A DNA stretch of 64,000 nt from an uncultured Flavobacteriaceae bacterium (GCA_947495135.1 CANLXN010000001.1:124001-188000); one strand, 5' to 3'; counted from the first letter of the stretch, positions 50,325-58,994 are shown. Made by a program: numbers and translations. The notes: generated by a model not told the origin, from the letters alone.

Positions 50325-53300
50325 ATTTCATAAGTTTATAAGTTATATTAAAGAAGCCATTTTCATCATTTTTAGGTGAAAAAATAATATCTCCTCCATA
50401 CTTTCTTACTTCTTGTTTTATAGAACTAAGCCCACCGATTTCATTGTTTGGATGATCGTGTGGGTCACTGTTAGTATTGTCGTAAGAAATCCTGAAATAT
50501 TTATATTTATTATCTCCCGGAATGGAATAATCTAGGCGACAAATAATATTTTCGAATTTACCGTACTCATTAAAATGGTCTATTTCCTTATTAGTTGTTC
50601 TACTTCTTATACTAGCAAGTATTGTATTTAAATCAGATTTAAATCTATTCCGCGGATAAAACACCAATCCGTGATCAATACCTTCTTCTTCGAATTTTTC
50701 AAATCTATTCTTGAATAGACTGTTTTCAACGGACTCTGAAATGTTTAAAGGAAATTGATTTATAAATACATTAAATTCAGAATCTTTTTTTATAAGGGAA
50801 TCATAAAACAGCTTGTGTAATTTGTCATATTCAGGCTTAACTTGTAAATAAGTTATAGGTTCCGAGTTGAGTTGTGCAGCAAAGCCACTAAACCTTGCTA
50901 TTGGATTATCAGTACTATTAGAGCAGATTTTTTCTAAAATATTAAAAAGAACAAAGTCATTTCTGAATGACCTAGAATTTTTAATATTTTCAGAGAGCTG
51001 TTTATAATAAGTAATTATATTTTTATATATATGATTTTTTACCTTAGACCAATGTTGATTAATATCTAACAAGGGCAACCAAAGCGATTGATAATACAAA
51101 GATTCGTCAATTTTAATAGATATATCAGTTAATCCTTGCTTACTTAAATGTAAAAGACTCCTGTCACCAAGAGCTTTCTCTAAATCAGGATGACTGTATG
51201 GCTTATATTCGTTGTCATATATTAATTTTAATTGTTTAATGATTTCGATGTCATCTAAACTCTCAATATCAATCTCAGTAAGCTTAGACGTAATAATGTT
51301 ATGTAGTCTGTCAATAGCATTTCTTGGCCCATAACTTCCATCATCGTTAATGTCTGGAATTTCCGCTATTTCATTAATTGAGGAATATGATTGTTTTAGT
51401 TTTGCAAAGTATTTGTTGCTTTTGTTATACTTGTTTTTCAATATGGAAAACGTGTGATAAAAACTATTCTGCATTAAATTATTGCTGTAACCATTTTGAA
51501 AACTTGACGATTTTACGATTTCATAAATTTTCTCGCAGAATTCAAGTTTATTGGAAGATCGCAAAAGCGAAATTGCAGCATACTTGTATCTTGTTGCACT
51601 GTCTAAAGCACTGACATTATTATTTATTTTGCCTTTAAATAGTTCAATTAGTTTTTGTCTATCGATTGTGGATAGAGAAGAAGACATTTTTGATAACATT
51701 ATTCTAAAATCTCGGAAAACAAGAGGTTCTTTTTGTAACCAATGAACTTCGTTAGAAAGATAATACACTGTGGCATACAGATCTGAATCGGGTTCTGAAA
51801 TTTGCTTCTCACAATTTGAATAAATATTATATAAATACTCAAATAGAGAAATTCTAGAATTAGTATTTATCAAAGCATCTTCAAGAAGCAATTTTAAATT
51901 AAACATCTTTTTTATCACCGTAGAAGATAATTCCTGATTTTTTTTATCAGGATATTCATAGTAGAAGTCAAATGGATAACTCTCTCTGGATATAGCTAGT
52001 TTCTTTCTTATTTGTAATCGTCTCTGTCTGTCCTCAGAGAAATTAAACATATAATCTTTTTTGTCATCACTCATTTTGTAATATTCGAGTGCATCTATAT
52101 GATTACAAATCGGGCAGTTTTCTCTATCATAATATTTTAGTGGTAGTTTAAAAAGAAATTCAATGTTTAAATTCGTTGGTTTAGATTTTATTTGTGGCAG
52201 ATTTTTTAACTTATTTAATCGCTTGTAATGCTCGAATTTATCAGTGTATGATTGGTCAAATAGAATACAAATGAATAAGTTTTCTAGTCCTTCAAAATCA
52301 TTCAGCATTTGGTTTACTGTTTGGCCACTAATAAGACCGAAATCTATTATGAATACATTAAGTAGATTTTTATCAACCAAGTCTCCTAAGCTTTCAGAGT
52401 AAGATATGGTTGGTAGTTCATCATATGTTAAACAATTTGGATACTTGTCAGAAAAATATTGTTTTAAATATCCATTATCCTTAAAAAATAAGTCATTTTT
52501 AAGGTAAATGGTAAAGTGTTCAATTGAATTTGATTCAATCCAATTTTCAATTCTAGATTCTATAGTTTTACTAATAATGCTTTCTGAGTTGAGTAGTTTA
52601 GGTTTGTCAATATAGAAAGTAAAATGGCGATCATTTTTTATACCAATATGATTATAATTGAGTGATTTTGATTTTTCAAAATGGTTTAAAATATCCGCGT
52701 CAATTAGCTCTTTTGATTCTTTTTCTAAAATTTTAAAATCAGGATTTACTACCTTACCATTAAATTTTTGAAGTCTTTTTAACTTTCTTTCAAAATAAGT
52801 GTTGTCTCTAATTACTTTTGGTTCATTCTTATTATCTGGTTTATAAACACTCTCTATACTTGTTTTACTTCCCCACGTTTCTAATTCATTTATATTATAT
52901 TTTCGAAAATTACACAGGCTCAGAACTATAAGAGGAACTGCATTGTCTCTTTTCACATATTTCACTAATCGTCTAACCGTTTCAGAACTTGAAACAATCG
53001 ATGTTAAAATAATAACATTAGATTTTTCGGGAATTAACTTAAATCGTTTAAGAGAATTGACTTGAATTTCATTTTCAATATTTATTAGGTGTTTGTCTTT
53101 TAAGTTTAGTAGATTTAACAAAGAATAAGCTAGATCTATATGTTGCTTATGATCAATTAATACAAACAATTTATTTGTACTTTGTTCACTTATATACTTT
53201 AAAGATTTCAGATAAAGAACTAATGCAAAGCCAAGCTCGTTGTCTCTAATTAAATCTTGAACTTTTAACCAATAATCAGAAATATAAACTTTAGGGGTGC

Positions 53301-55125
53301 AGAATTGTGTAGTTGATTTTTCTTTGGTGTCATTTATTTTGTTCTTCAGGATATTACTGAATAGCGATTCGATGTCATAAAATATTAGCTCAATTTTCCC
53401 ATCTCGATCAACGTGAACTAAACGATTGTCATTTTCTAACCCTTGACGTATCTTAATTTTTTCAGGATATGATAAACTTTGAAAAGAACTGAGTTTATCA
53501 ATTGTTATGTCAAAGTTATTTTCATAAACTTCATTAAGTAAATTGACAACAATTTGATTGCCACCATACCAATATGTGCTGTTTCCGTATAAAACAATAA
53601 CAGGGTCGTATATCACCTCGTTGTCTTTATCTTCAGATAATTCTAAGTGTGTTTTCGACTTAATATACTCGTTAATAGAATCAATTACTAGGTCAATTGA
53701 AGATTTGTCAAGAGTAGAATTTACGTAAACGACAACTCCACTAGGATGAGAATGGTAACTGATTTCTAAAAGAAGAAATTTCAATAAAGACAGCTTATCT
53801 TCATCATTCAAATCTTTGTCTTTATCTAAATCAATAACGCACAAAATTTTCTTTTCAGTTTTTAATTCTTGTTCAATTCTCTTTTCTAACTCATCTTTAG
53901 TAAAATCAGATCTAAGAGAAAAGGTTTTCCATACTTGACTTTGATTATTGTTTATTAAGCGAAGTTTGAATTTCTTAACTACAGAGTATGGACAAAGCTT
54001 AATTTGAATGAAAGATCCATTGAATGGTGTATTTACTTTTCGATTCTCCCATCTAGGCTCTCTCAGTCCACCCTTCCTAAAGCCACCATTTTGATTATTC
54101 GTTATTATATGAAAGATACCATTGTAGTTATTCACTATTCGGTTTATTCTATACAACCCTTTAGTTCCTCTTCTTTCCTCTCCAAATTTTTTAGATGTCC
54201 ATTTGTTGAATGACCATCTCAGTTGTTCTGCCTCACTTATAATATTATCTCTTTTGCAGGCATCTTTAAAACTCGAAGTATAAAAGCCTCCACCTGAATC
54301 GCCAAAATAAATTTCAATCAGAGACGGTACTTTTTCCTTTAAGCTCCATTCTATAAATTCTTTTTCAAAATTCCCATCAAGATTGATTTTATTGAATGAG
54401 CTAGTTGATATTAGCCCAATTGATAGTAAAAACTTTTTTTTTCGAAATTTAAGGCTGGTATGTTCTTTTACGTTTTTACTTAGCTCCGAAAAGATTACAT
54501 TTTTTATGGCTTGAACATCAAAAGATTCGAGTCCTCTTGTGGGATTTTCAAGTATTTGCTTAAACTTTTTCTCAATATTCTTATAATTATTAATTGTTTC
54601 ATCTACTGAAATCCATTCAAGTGGATATAAATATTGATATCCTGATTGTTTGATGACCTCTGGACTGTTAACTTCTTCAAAAGCCAATTCAAAATTTTCT
54701 ATATTAAACTCTGATTCAAAATCAAAATTCTCTGTAAAATAAATTTGAACATTATGCTCTTGTGCAGATTCTTTTAGAACCGAGGCCAGTTGAATGTTCT
54801 TAAGAAAGCCATTGACTTTTATTCGATTCTTTAACAAATTAGCTCTTAATTCGGAAGTGAAATTTTTATCCTTGCTACTTTCTTCTCTAGTAGAATAATT
54901 CTTTAAGGGATAAGAGACAAATAGATTCTCTATTAAATCCCTTCCAAATAGTTCATCAACTCTTAAAACCAAATAATTTAACGCTGATAACTGTGCGAAG
55001 GTCACTTGAGATAAGTCTACGAATAATTCTTCTTTTTCGAATAAGGCACTTTTTTTAATCTTCAGAAACTCACTTTCTATAGATTCGTTTGTTACGTGTT
55101 TTATTCCTTTAAATAAATGATTCAA
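50317..55125 (-). CDS. 1602-aa multidomain protein: STAS-like N-terminus, GHKL ATPase, two PRTase-like motifs
   Basis: N box FSELSKNVKEHT, G1 IYFGDSGGGF, G2 RRGTKGLYRINRIV; VIILTSIVSSSETVRRLVKYV and VFIIDFGLISGQT; 8-nt overlap with the next gene. Confidence 0.8.
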   Translation of the reverse strand: MNHLFKGIKHVTNESIESEFLKIKKSALFEKEELFVDLSQVTFAQLSALNYLVLRVDELFGRDLIENLFVSYPLKNYSTREESSKDKNFTSELRANLLKNRIKVNGFLKNIQLASVLKESAQEHNVQIYFTENFDFESEFNIENFELAFEEVNSPEVIKQSGYQYLYPLEWISVDETINNYKNIEKKFKQILENPTRGLESFDVQAIKNVIFSELSKNVKEHTSLKFRKKKFLLSIGLISTSSFNKINLDGNFEKEFIEWSLKEKVPSLIEIYFGDSGGGFYTSSFKDACKRDNIISEAEQLRWSFNKWTSKKFGEERRGTKGLYRINRIVNNYNGIFHIITNNQNGGFRKGGLREPRWENRKVNTPFNGSFIQIKLCPYSVVKKFKLRLINNNQSQVWKTFSLRSDFTKDELEKRIEQELKTEKKILCVIDLDKDKDLNDEDKLSLLKFLLLEISYHSHPSGVVVYVNSTLDKSSIDLVIDSINEYIKSKTHLELSEDKDNEVIYDPVIVLYGNSTYWYGGNQIVVNLLNEVYENNFDITIDKLSSFQSLSYPEKIKIRQGLENDNRLVHVDRDGKIELIFYDIESLFSNILKNKINDTKEKSTTQFCTPKVYISDYWLKVQDLIRDNELGFALVLYLKSLKYISEQSTNKLFVLIDHKQHIDLAYSLLNLLNLKDKHLINIENEIQVNSLKRFKLIPEKSNVIILTSIVSSSETVRRLVKYVKRDNAVPLIVLSLCNFRKYNINELETWGSKTSIESVYKPDNKNEPKVIRDNTYFERKLKRLQKFNGKVVNPDFKILEKESKELIDADILNHFEKSKSLNYNHIGIKNDRHFTFYIDKPKLLNSESIISKTIESRIENWIESNSIEHFTIYLKNDLFFKDNGYLKQYFSDKYPNCLTYDELPTISYSESLGDLVDKNLLNVFIIDFGLISGQTVNQMLNDFEGLENLFICILFDQSYTDKFEHYKRLNKLKNLPQIKSKPTNLNIEFLFKLPLKYYDRENCPICNHIDALEYYKMSDDKKDYMFNFSEDRQRRLQIRKKLAISRESYPFDFYYEYPDKKNQELSSTVIKKMFNLKLLLEDALINTNSRISLFEYLYNIYSNCEKQISEPDSDLYATVYYLSNEVHWLQKEPLVFRDFRIMLSKMSSSLSTIDRQKLIELFKGKINNNVSALDSATRYKYAAISLLRSSNKLEFCEKIYEIVKSSSFQNGYSNNLMQNSFYHTFSILKNKYNKSNKYFAKLKQSYSSINEIAEIPDINDDGSYGPRNAIDRLHNIITSKLTEIDIESLDDIEIIKQLKLIYDNEYKPYSHPDLEKALGDRSLLHLSKQGLTDISIKIDESLYYQSLWLPLLDINQHWSKVKNHIYKNIITYYKQLSENIKNSRSFRNDFVLFNILEKICSNSTDNPIARFSGFAAQLNSEPITYLQVKPEYDKLHKLFYDSLIKKDSEFNVFINQFPLNISESVENSLFKNRFEKFEEEGIDHGLVFYPRNRFKSDLNTILASIRSRTTNKEIDHFNEYGKFENIICRLDYSIPGDNKYKYFRISYDNTNSDPHDHPNNEIGGLSSIKQEVRKYGGDIIFSPKNDENGFFNITYKLMKYE

Positions 55126-55497
55126 TTTAGTTAGTTTTTGCTTGCTGAGAACTTATTTATATCAATGTATTATACACTGTTATCCCCCAAATTATAGGAG
55201 CTATCGATACATAATGTATCAATATCGAGTATACTTTATCTTTTAAAAGTACACAGTGAAAAATGTAAAGGGGAGATTTACTAGAATTGTGAAGTTAAGA
55301 AATTTTCGAAGAAGTGGGCATGAGCTGTTCGAAAAAGATGTAAACATTCTATTCGTCGAGTTTTTATAAAAAACGAATCGACTCGATGTTTATATATGCG
55401 CCAAACCTCAAATTCCAGGAGAAGGTGAAAAATCATTGTTTTTTAAGGTACTAAACGGGTAACGATTAGAACATGCTAATAGAGCTTGAAACAACAA

Positions 55498-55517
55498 AAC
55501 CCATGTAAACATGGGCT
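55498..55517 (-). terminator. hairpin terminator downstream of tRNA-derived copies
   Basis: minus strand gcccatgt-tt-acatgggtttt. Confidence 0.5.
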
Positions 55518-55523
55518 ATATGT

Positions 55524-55680
55524 AGTAACGAGAGGAGCCAGTGCGCCTAAGGCGTAGGGCACGATCCCCCGTCCGCCTCAGGCGGATATGAATCCGATCT
55601 CAATATATTTTGGAACAACAACTGTACGAATATATTTTCTTCCTTGACCGGACTTTAGTGCTTTCTCTCTGCCAACTGTA
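55524..55680 (-). pseudogene. copy 1 of tRNA-Met 3'-half plus GIY-YIG C-terminal fragment
   Basis: taacgagagg...gggcacgatcccccg...tatgaatccgatctc, then the REKALKSGQGRKYIRTVVVPKYIEIGFISA coding fragment. Confidence 0.75.
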
Positions 55681-55687
55681 TTCCACA

Positions 55688-55724
55688 AAAAAACTCCCCA
55701 ATTAGATGAACTGGGGAGTTTTTG
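55688..55724 (-). terminator. duplicated terminator hairpin (copy 1)
   Basis: aaactcccca-attagatgaac-tggggagttttt. Confidence 0.65.
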
Positions 55725-55730
55725 ATAATA

Positions 55731-55815
55731 AGTAGCGAGAGGAGCCAGTGCGCCTAAGGCGTAGGGCACGATCCCCCGTTCCCCTCAGGCGGATATGAAT
55801 CCGATCTCGATATAT
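55731..55815 (-). pseudogene. copy 2 of tRNA-Met 3'-half
   Basis: agtagcgagagg-agccagtgcgcctaaggcgta-gggcacgatcccccg...tatgaatccgatctc. Confidence 0.75.
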
Positions 55816-56066
55816 TTTGGAACAACCACTGTACGAATATATTTTCTTCCTTGACCAGACTTTAGTGCTTTCTCTCTGCGAATTGCCTTAGATTTATTTT
55901 TATAGAATTCGATTTCAAGAACCTTCCAAGGTCTATATCTTAAAGTATATCCTTTTTTGACTAATTGATTATGAGAATAAAACCTTTGAATAATACTTGA
56001 AGTGTAACCAATGTAAATAGCATTGTACTTTTCAGAATAAAGAATATAGACTACAAATTCTTCCAT
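55785..56066 (-). CDS. GIY-YIG nuclease (URI-like small family)
   Basis: MEEFVVYILYSEKYNAIYIGYTSSIIQRFYSHN. Confidence 0.85.
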   Translation of the reverse strand: MEEFVVYILYSEKYNAIYIGYTSSIIQRFYSHNQLVKKGYTLRYRPWKVLEIEFYKNKSKAIRREKALKSGQGRKYIRTVVVPKYIEIGFISA

Positions 56067-56067
56067 A

Positions 56068-56104
56068 AAAAAACTCCCCAATTAGATGAACTGGGGAGTT
56101 TTTG
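56068..56104 (-). terminator. terminator hairpin between tRNA-Met and GIY-YIG gene
   Basis: aaactcccca-attagatgaac-tggggagttttt. Confidence 0.65.
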
Positions 56105-56112
56105 ATAATAAG

Positions 56113-56186
56113 TAGCGAGAGGGGGGCACGATCCCCCGACCTCCGGGTTATGAATCCGACGCTCTAACCAACTGAGCTACCTCGCC
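56113..56186 (-). tRNA. tRNA-Met (CAT anticodon; could also be tRNA-Ile2)
   Basis: GGCGAGGTAGCTCAGTTGGTTAGAGCGTCGGATTCATAACCCGGAGGTCGGGGGATCGTGCCCCCCTCTCGCTA folds as a cloverleaf. Confidence 0.9.
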
Positions 56187-56317
56187 ATTTTCGGTCTGCA
56201 AAGATAGCAACAAAATGGAGCTAGGCAAACACTCTATGATTTTTTTTGACAAAATTAATGTGTAGCAAAATGCAAGAAATATAATTACTTGAAGAGGAGA
56301 GAGATCGCAGAACTTTT

Positions 56318-56422
56318 TTAATCCCGGTCCTTAAAATTCTTGTTGTACATCACCACAACAGATCCCAACCAAGCAATAAAAAGAATGCCGGTAATAATCG
56401 AATATCCTAGAATGATCTCCAT
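56318..56422 (-). CDS. 34-aa membrane miniprotein
   Basis: MEIILGYSIITGILFIAWLGSVVVMYNKNFKDRD*; ATG overlaps the upstream stop by 1 nt (TAATG). Confidence 0.5.
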   Translation of the reverse strand: MEIILGYSIITGILFIAWLGSVVVMYNKNFKDRD

Positions 56423-56688
56423 TAGGTGCGGTGTTTAAAATAATTCATAAATCCAAGTATTGTTGGAGCCCAAAGTCCGAGGAAGATGGCTTCTAATTTT
56501 TCTCCATTAATAAAAATATATTCGGCTACTACAATGATGGAGATAACTAGTAGAAGCATTAAAATATTCATTATACCTATTTTTCTGACAAAATTTTTAA
56601 GCATTACAAAAGGGTTGGTTTTTCTTATAACACCATAAAGATTGGAATAATAAGGAAGAAAAAAAAATTTCTCGGCTTTCTTTTCCAA
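56422..56688 (-). CDS. small membrane protein
   Basis: 88 aa with two TM segments. Confidence 0.55.
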   Translation of the reverse strand: MEKKAEKFFFLPYYSNLYGVIRKTNPFVMLKNFVRKIGIMNILMLLLVISIIVVAEYIFINGEKLEAIFLGLWAPTILGFMNYFKHRT

Positions 56689-56733
56689 GTATAGAATTAA
56701 TATCTATATTGCTCGTAAGCTAACAGATCATAA

Positions 56734-57120
56734 ATGGAAGAAAAAATAAAGTACGAAATGGAGTTTCCTATCAAGGCATCACCATCGCTTTTATATCAAT
56801 ACATATCTACTCCCTCTGGAATGAGTGAATGGTATGCCGACAACGTTAACTCTCGTGGTGAGAATTTTACGTTTATTTGGGAAGGTAGTGAAGAAAAAGC
56901 ACGACTTCTCGGTAAAAAAAATGGAGAACGCATCAAATTTCGCTGGGATGATGATGAGGAAACCGATTATTATTTTGAGCTACGCATTCAAGTAGACGAA
57001 ATTACCAAAGATGTTTCCCTAATGGTAACAGATTTTGCCGAAGACGATGAAATCGACGAAGGAAAGATGCTTTGGGAGAATATGGTTTCTAATCTAAAAC
57101 ACGTATTGGGATCGACTTGA
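56734..57120 (+). CDS. START/SRPBCC-like domain protein
   Basis: EFPIKASPSLLYQYISTPSGMSEWYADNVNSRGENFTFIWEG. Confidence 0.8.
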   Translation: MEEKIKYEMEFPIKASPSLLYQYISTPSGMSEWYADNVNSRGENFTFIWEGSEEKARLLGKKNGERIKFRWDDDEETDYYFELRIQVDEITKDVSLMVTDFAEDDEIDEGKMLWENMVSNLKHVLGST

Positions 57121-57137
57121 TTCCAGAATAAAATAAA

Positions 57138-57145
57138 TATCTTTG
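57138..57145 (+). promoter_or_regulatory. Bacteroidota-type -7 element (TAnnTTTG)
   Basis: TATCTTTG about 36 nt upstream of the 57181 start, TTG about 20 nt further upstream. Confidence 0.4.
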
Positions 57146-57180
57146 CGCCGTTCTATTCCATATTCAGAACGGCTTTTTTT

Positions 57181-58029
57181 ATGATCAATATCAACGGTAC
57201 ACTTGCAGCTCATTCAGAAGGAACTATTTCGGTTGAAAATCGCGGATTGCATTATGGAGATGCGGTTTTTGAAACGATGAAGGTTTCGGCCGGAAAAGTA
57301 TTTTTCTGGGAAGACCACTATTTTAGATTAATGGCGTCCATGCGTATTATGCGGATGGAAATCCCAATGAACTTTACACAGGAATTTTTAGAAGAAGAGA
57401 TCAGAAAAACGATCGCTTCTAATTCTGAAAAGGCAAGCGCCTATAGAGTGAAGCTACTGGTTTGGAGGAGTTGGGGCGGAAAGTACACTCCAACGGCTAA
57501 AGATGTTGAATATGTGATCTTTTCCGAAGCAATTGAGCAACCTTTTTACATCCTTAATGAGCAGCCTTACGAGGTGGAATTGTTTAAGGATCATTATGTT
57601 ACCTCTGGTCTGTTATCTACGCTTAAAACCAATAACAAGGCTATTAACGTACTAGGGAGTGTATATGCTGAAGAGAATGATTACCAAAACTGTCTTTTAC
57701 TAAATGAAAAGAAACAGGTGGTAGAAGCGCTTAATGGGAATCTATTTTTGGTGAAAGGCTATAAAATAAAAACACCCCCCATAACCGATGGTTGCCTAAA
57801 TGGAATTTTGCGAAAACAGCTCATTGCTATCCTAGGACAGTTGCCCGACTATATTTTGGAGGAAGCATCTATTTCTCCATTCGAGCTGCAAAAGGCAGAC
57901 GAGTTGTTCGTGACTAACACCATGGTTGGAATACAGCCTATTTCAAAATACAGAAAAAAGGAATACACCACCGAAGTAGCCAAGGATTTATTGGCAAAAT
58001 TGAATGTAAAGGCCCGTTTGGTTAATTGA
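57181..58029 (+). CDS. class IV aminotransferase (BCAT/ADCL-like)
   Basis: VENRGLHYGDAVFETMKV ... GLLSTLKTNNKAINVLGSVYAEE...DELFVTNTMVGIQPI. Confidence 0.85.
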   Translation: MININGTLAAHSEGTISVENRGLHYGDAVFETMKVSAGKVFFWEDHYFRLMASMRIMRMEIPMNFTQEFLEEEIRKTIASNSEKASAYRVKLLVWRSWGGKYTPTAKDVEYVIFSEAIEQPFYILNEQPYEVELFKDHYVTSGLLSTLKTNNKAINVLGSVYAEENDYQNCLLLNEKKQVVEALNGNLFLVKGYKIKTPPITDGCLNGILRKQLIAILGQLPDYILEEASISPFELQKADELFVTNTMVGIQPISKYRKKEYTTEVAKDLLAKLNVKARLVN

Positions 58030-58582
58030 AGTTGGGATTTTCTGGAGCGTTGGACCATATGAGGTAATCACCTCCCAGTTCTACCATTTTTTCCTTCCAG
58101 AAATTTTCACAACAGCTACCAATAATACTATTTTCCAAATCGTTTGGCGTAACTACCCAACTATTTAAATCAAGCTCATCTTCAAGTTGCTCCGTGGACC
58201 AGCCAGAATACCCTAGAAAGAACTGAATTTCATGATCTTTTAAGGTGTTGTTTTCTAGCATTTCAAGGATGGTGTTGAAATCGCCTCCCCAGTAAATACC
58301 ATGAGAAATTTCTACGCTGTCCGGAATGAGCTCCGGAACTTTATGAATAAAATACAAATTGTCCTGCTCTACAGGTCCTCCGTTGTAAACTTTTAAATTA
58401 GAATTTACCTCTGGCAAGAAATCTTTTAGACAATATTCGAGCGGCTTGTTCAGGATGAAACCAACAGAACCATTTTGATTATGCTCCGCCAACAAAACCA
58501 CAGACCTGTTAAAGGAAACGTCTCCTATAATTGAGGGTTCGGCAACAAGTAATACTCCTTTCGTTGGTTTGGTGGTAATCAT
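58022..58582 (-). CDS. YqgE/AlgH family protein
   Basis: KGVLLVAEPSIIGDVSFNRSVVLLAEHNQNGSVGFILNKPL. Confidence 0.9.
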   Translation of the reverse strand: MITTKPTKGVLLVAEPSIIGDVSFNRSVVLLAEHNQNGSVGFILNKPLEYCLKDFLPEVNSNLKVYNGGPVEQDNLYFIHKVPELIPDSVEISHGIYWGGDFNTILEMLENNTLKDHEIQFFLGYSGWSTEQLEDELDLNSWVVTPNDLENSIIGSCCENFWKEKMVELGGDYLIWSNAPENPNFN

Positions 58583-58668
58583 GGTTACATCGATTGGTCA
58601 TCTAAACTTAGGTATTAATTTTATTATATCCAATATTTTAACGTACTCTTTAAAATCATGAAAAATAA

Positions 58669-58697
58669 AAAACCCTACCAATTTTGGTAGGGTTTCA
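58669..58697 (-). terminator. terminator for HU gene
   Basis: aaaccctacca-atttt-ggtagggttt. Confidence 0.65.
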
Positions 58698-58721
58698 CTC
58701 TAATAAGAGTATGTATACTTA

Positions 58722-58994
58722 TTAGTTTACGCTACTTGATAATTCTGAACCTGCTTTAAATTTTACAACGTTCTTAGCAGCGATTTTGATTGTTTTACCA
58801 GTTTGAGGGTTTCTTCCATCTCTTGCAGCTCTCTTAGAAACTGACCAAGATCCGAAACCTACTAAAGAAACTCTGTTTCCTTTTTTCAAAGATTTTTCTA
58901 CATTACCTAGAAAAGACTCTAATGCTTTCTTTGCTGCTGCTTTTGTGATTCCAGCATCTTCTGCCATTCCGTCGATTAAATCTGATTTGTTCAT
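58722..58994 (-). CDS. HU-family DNA-binding protein
   Basis: MNKSDLIDGMAEDAGITKAAAKKALESFLGNVEKSLKKGNRVSLVGFGSWSVSKRAARDGRNPQTGKTIKIAAKNVVKFKAG. Confidence 0.95.
   Translation of the reverse strand: MNKSDLIDGMAEDAGITKAAAKKALESFLGNVEKSLKKGNRVSLVGFGSWSVSKRAARDGRNPQTGKTIKIAAKNVVKFKAGSELSSSVN

Noticed and set aside
55360-55400. ctattcgtcgagttttt...aaaaaacgaatcgactcg as a functional hairpin
   Set aside because: Imperfect and A/T-rich, with no adjacent gene end that needs a terminator
55578-55769. 63-aa ORF as an intact second GIY-YIG gene
   Set aside because: Lacks the GIY-YIG catalytic half; N-terminus is translated terminator and tRNA remnant
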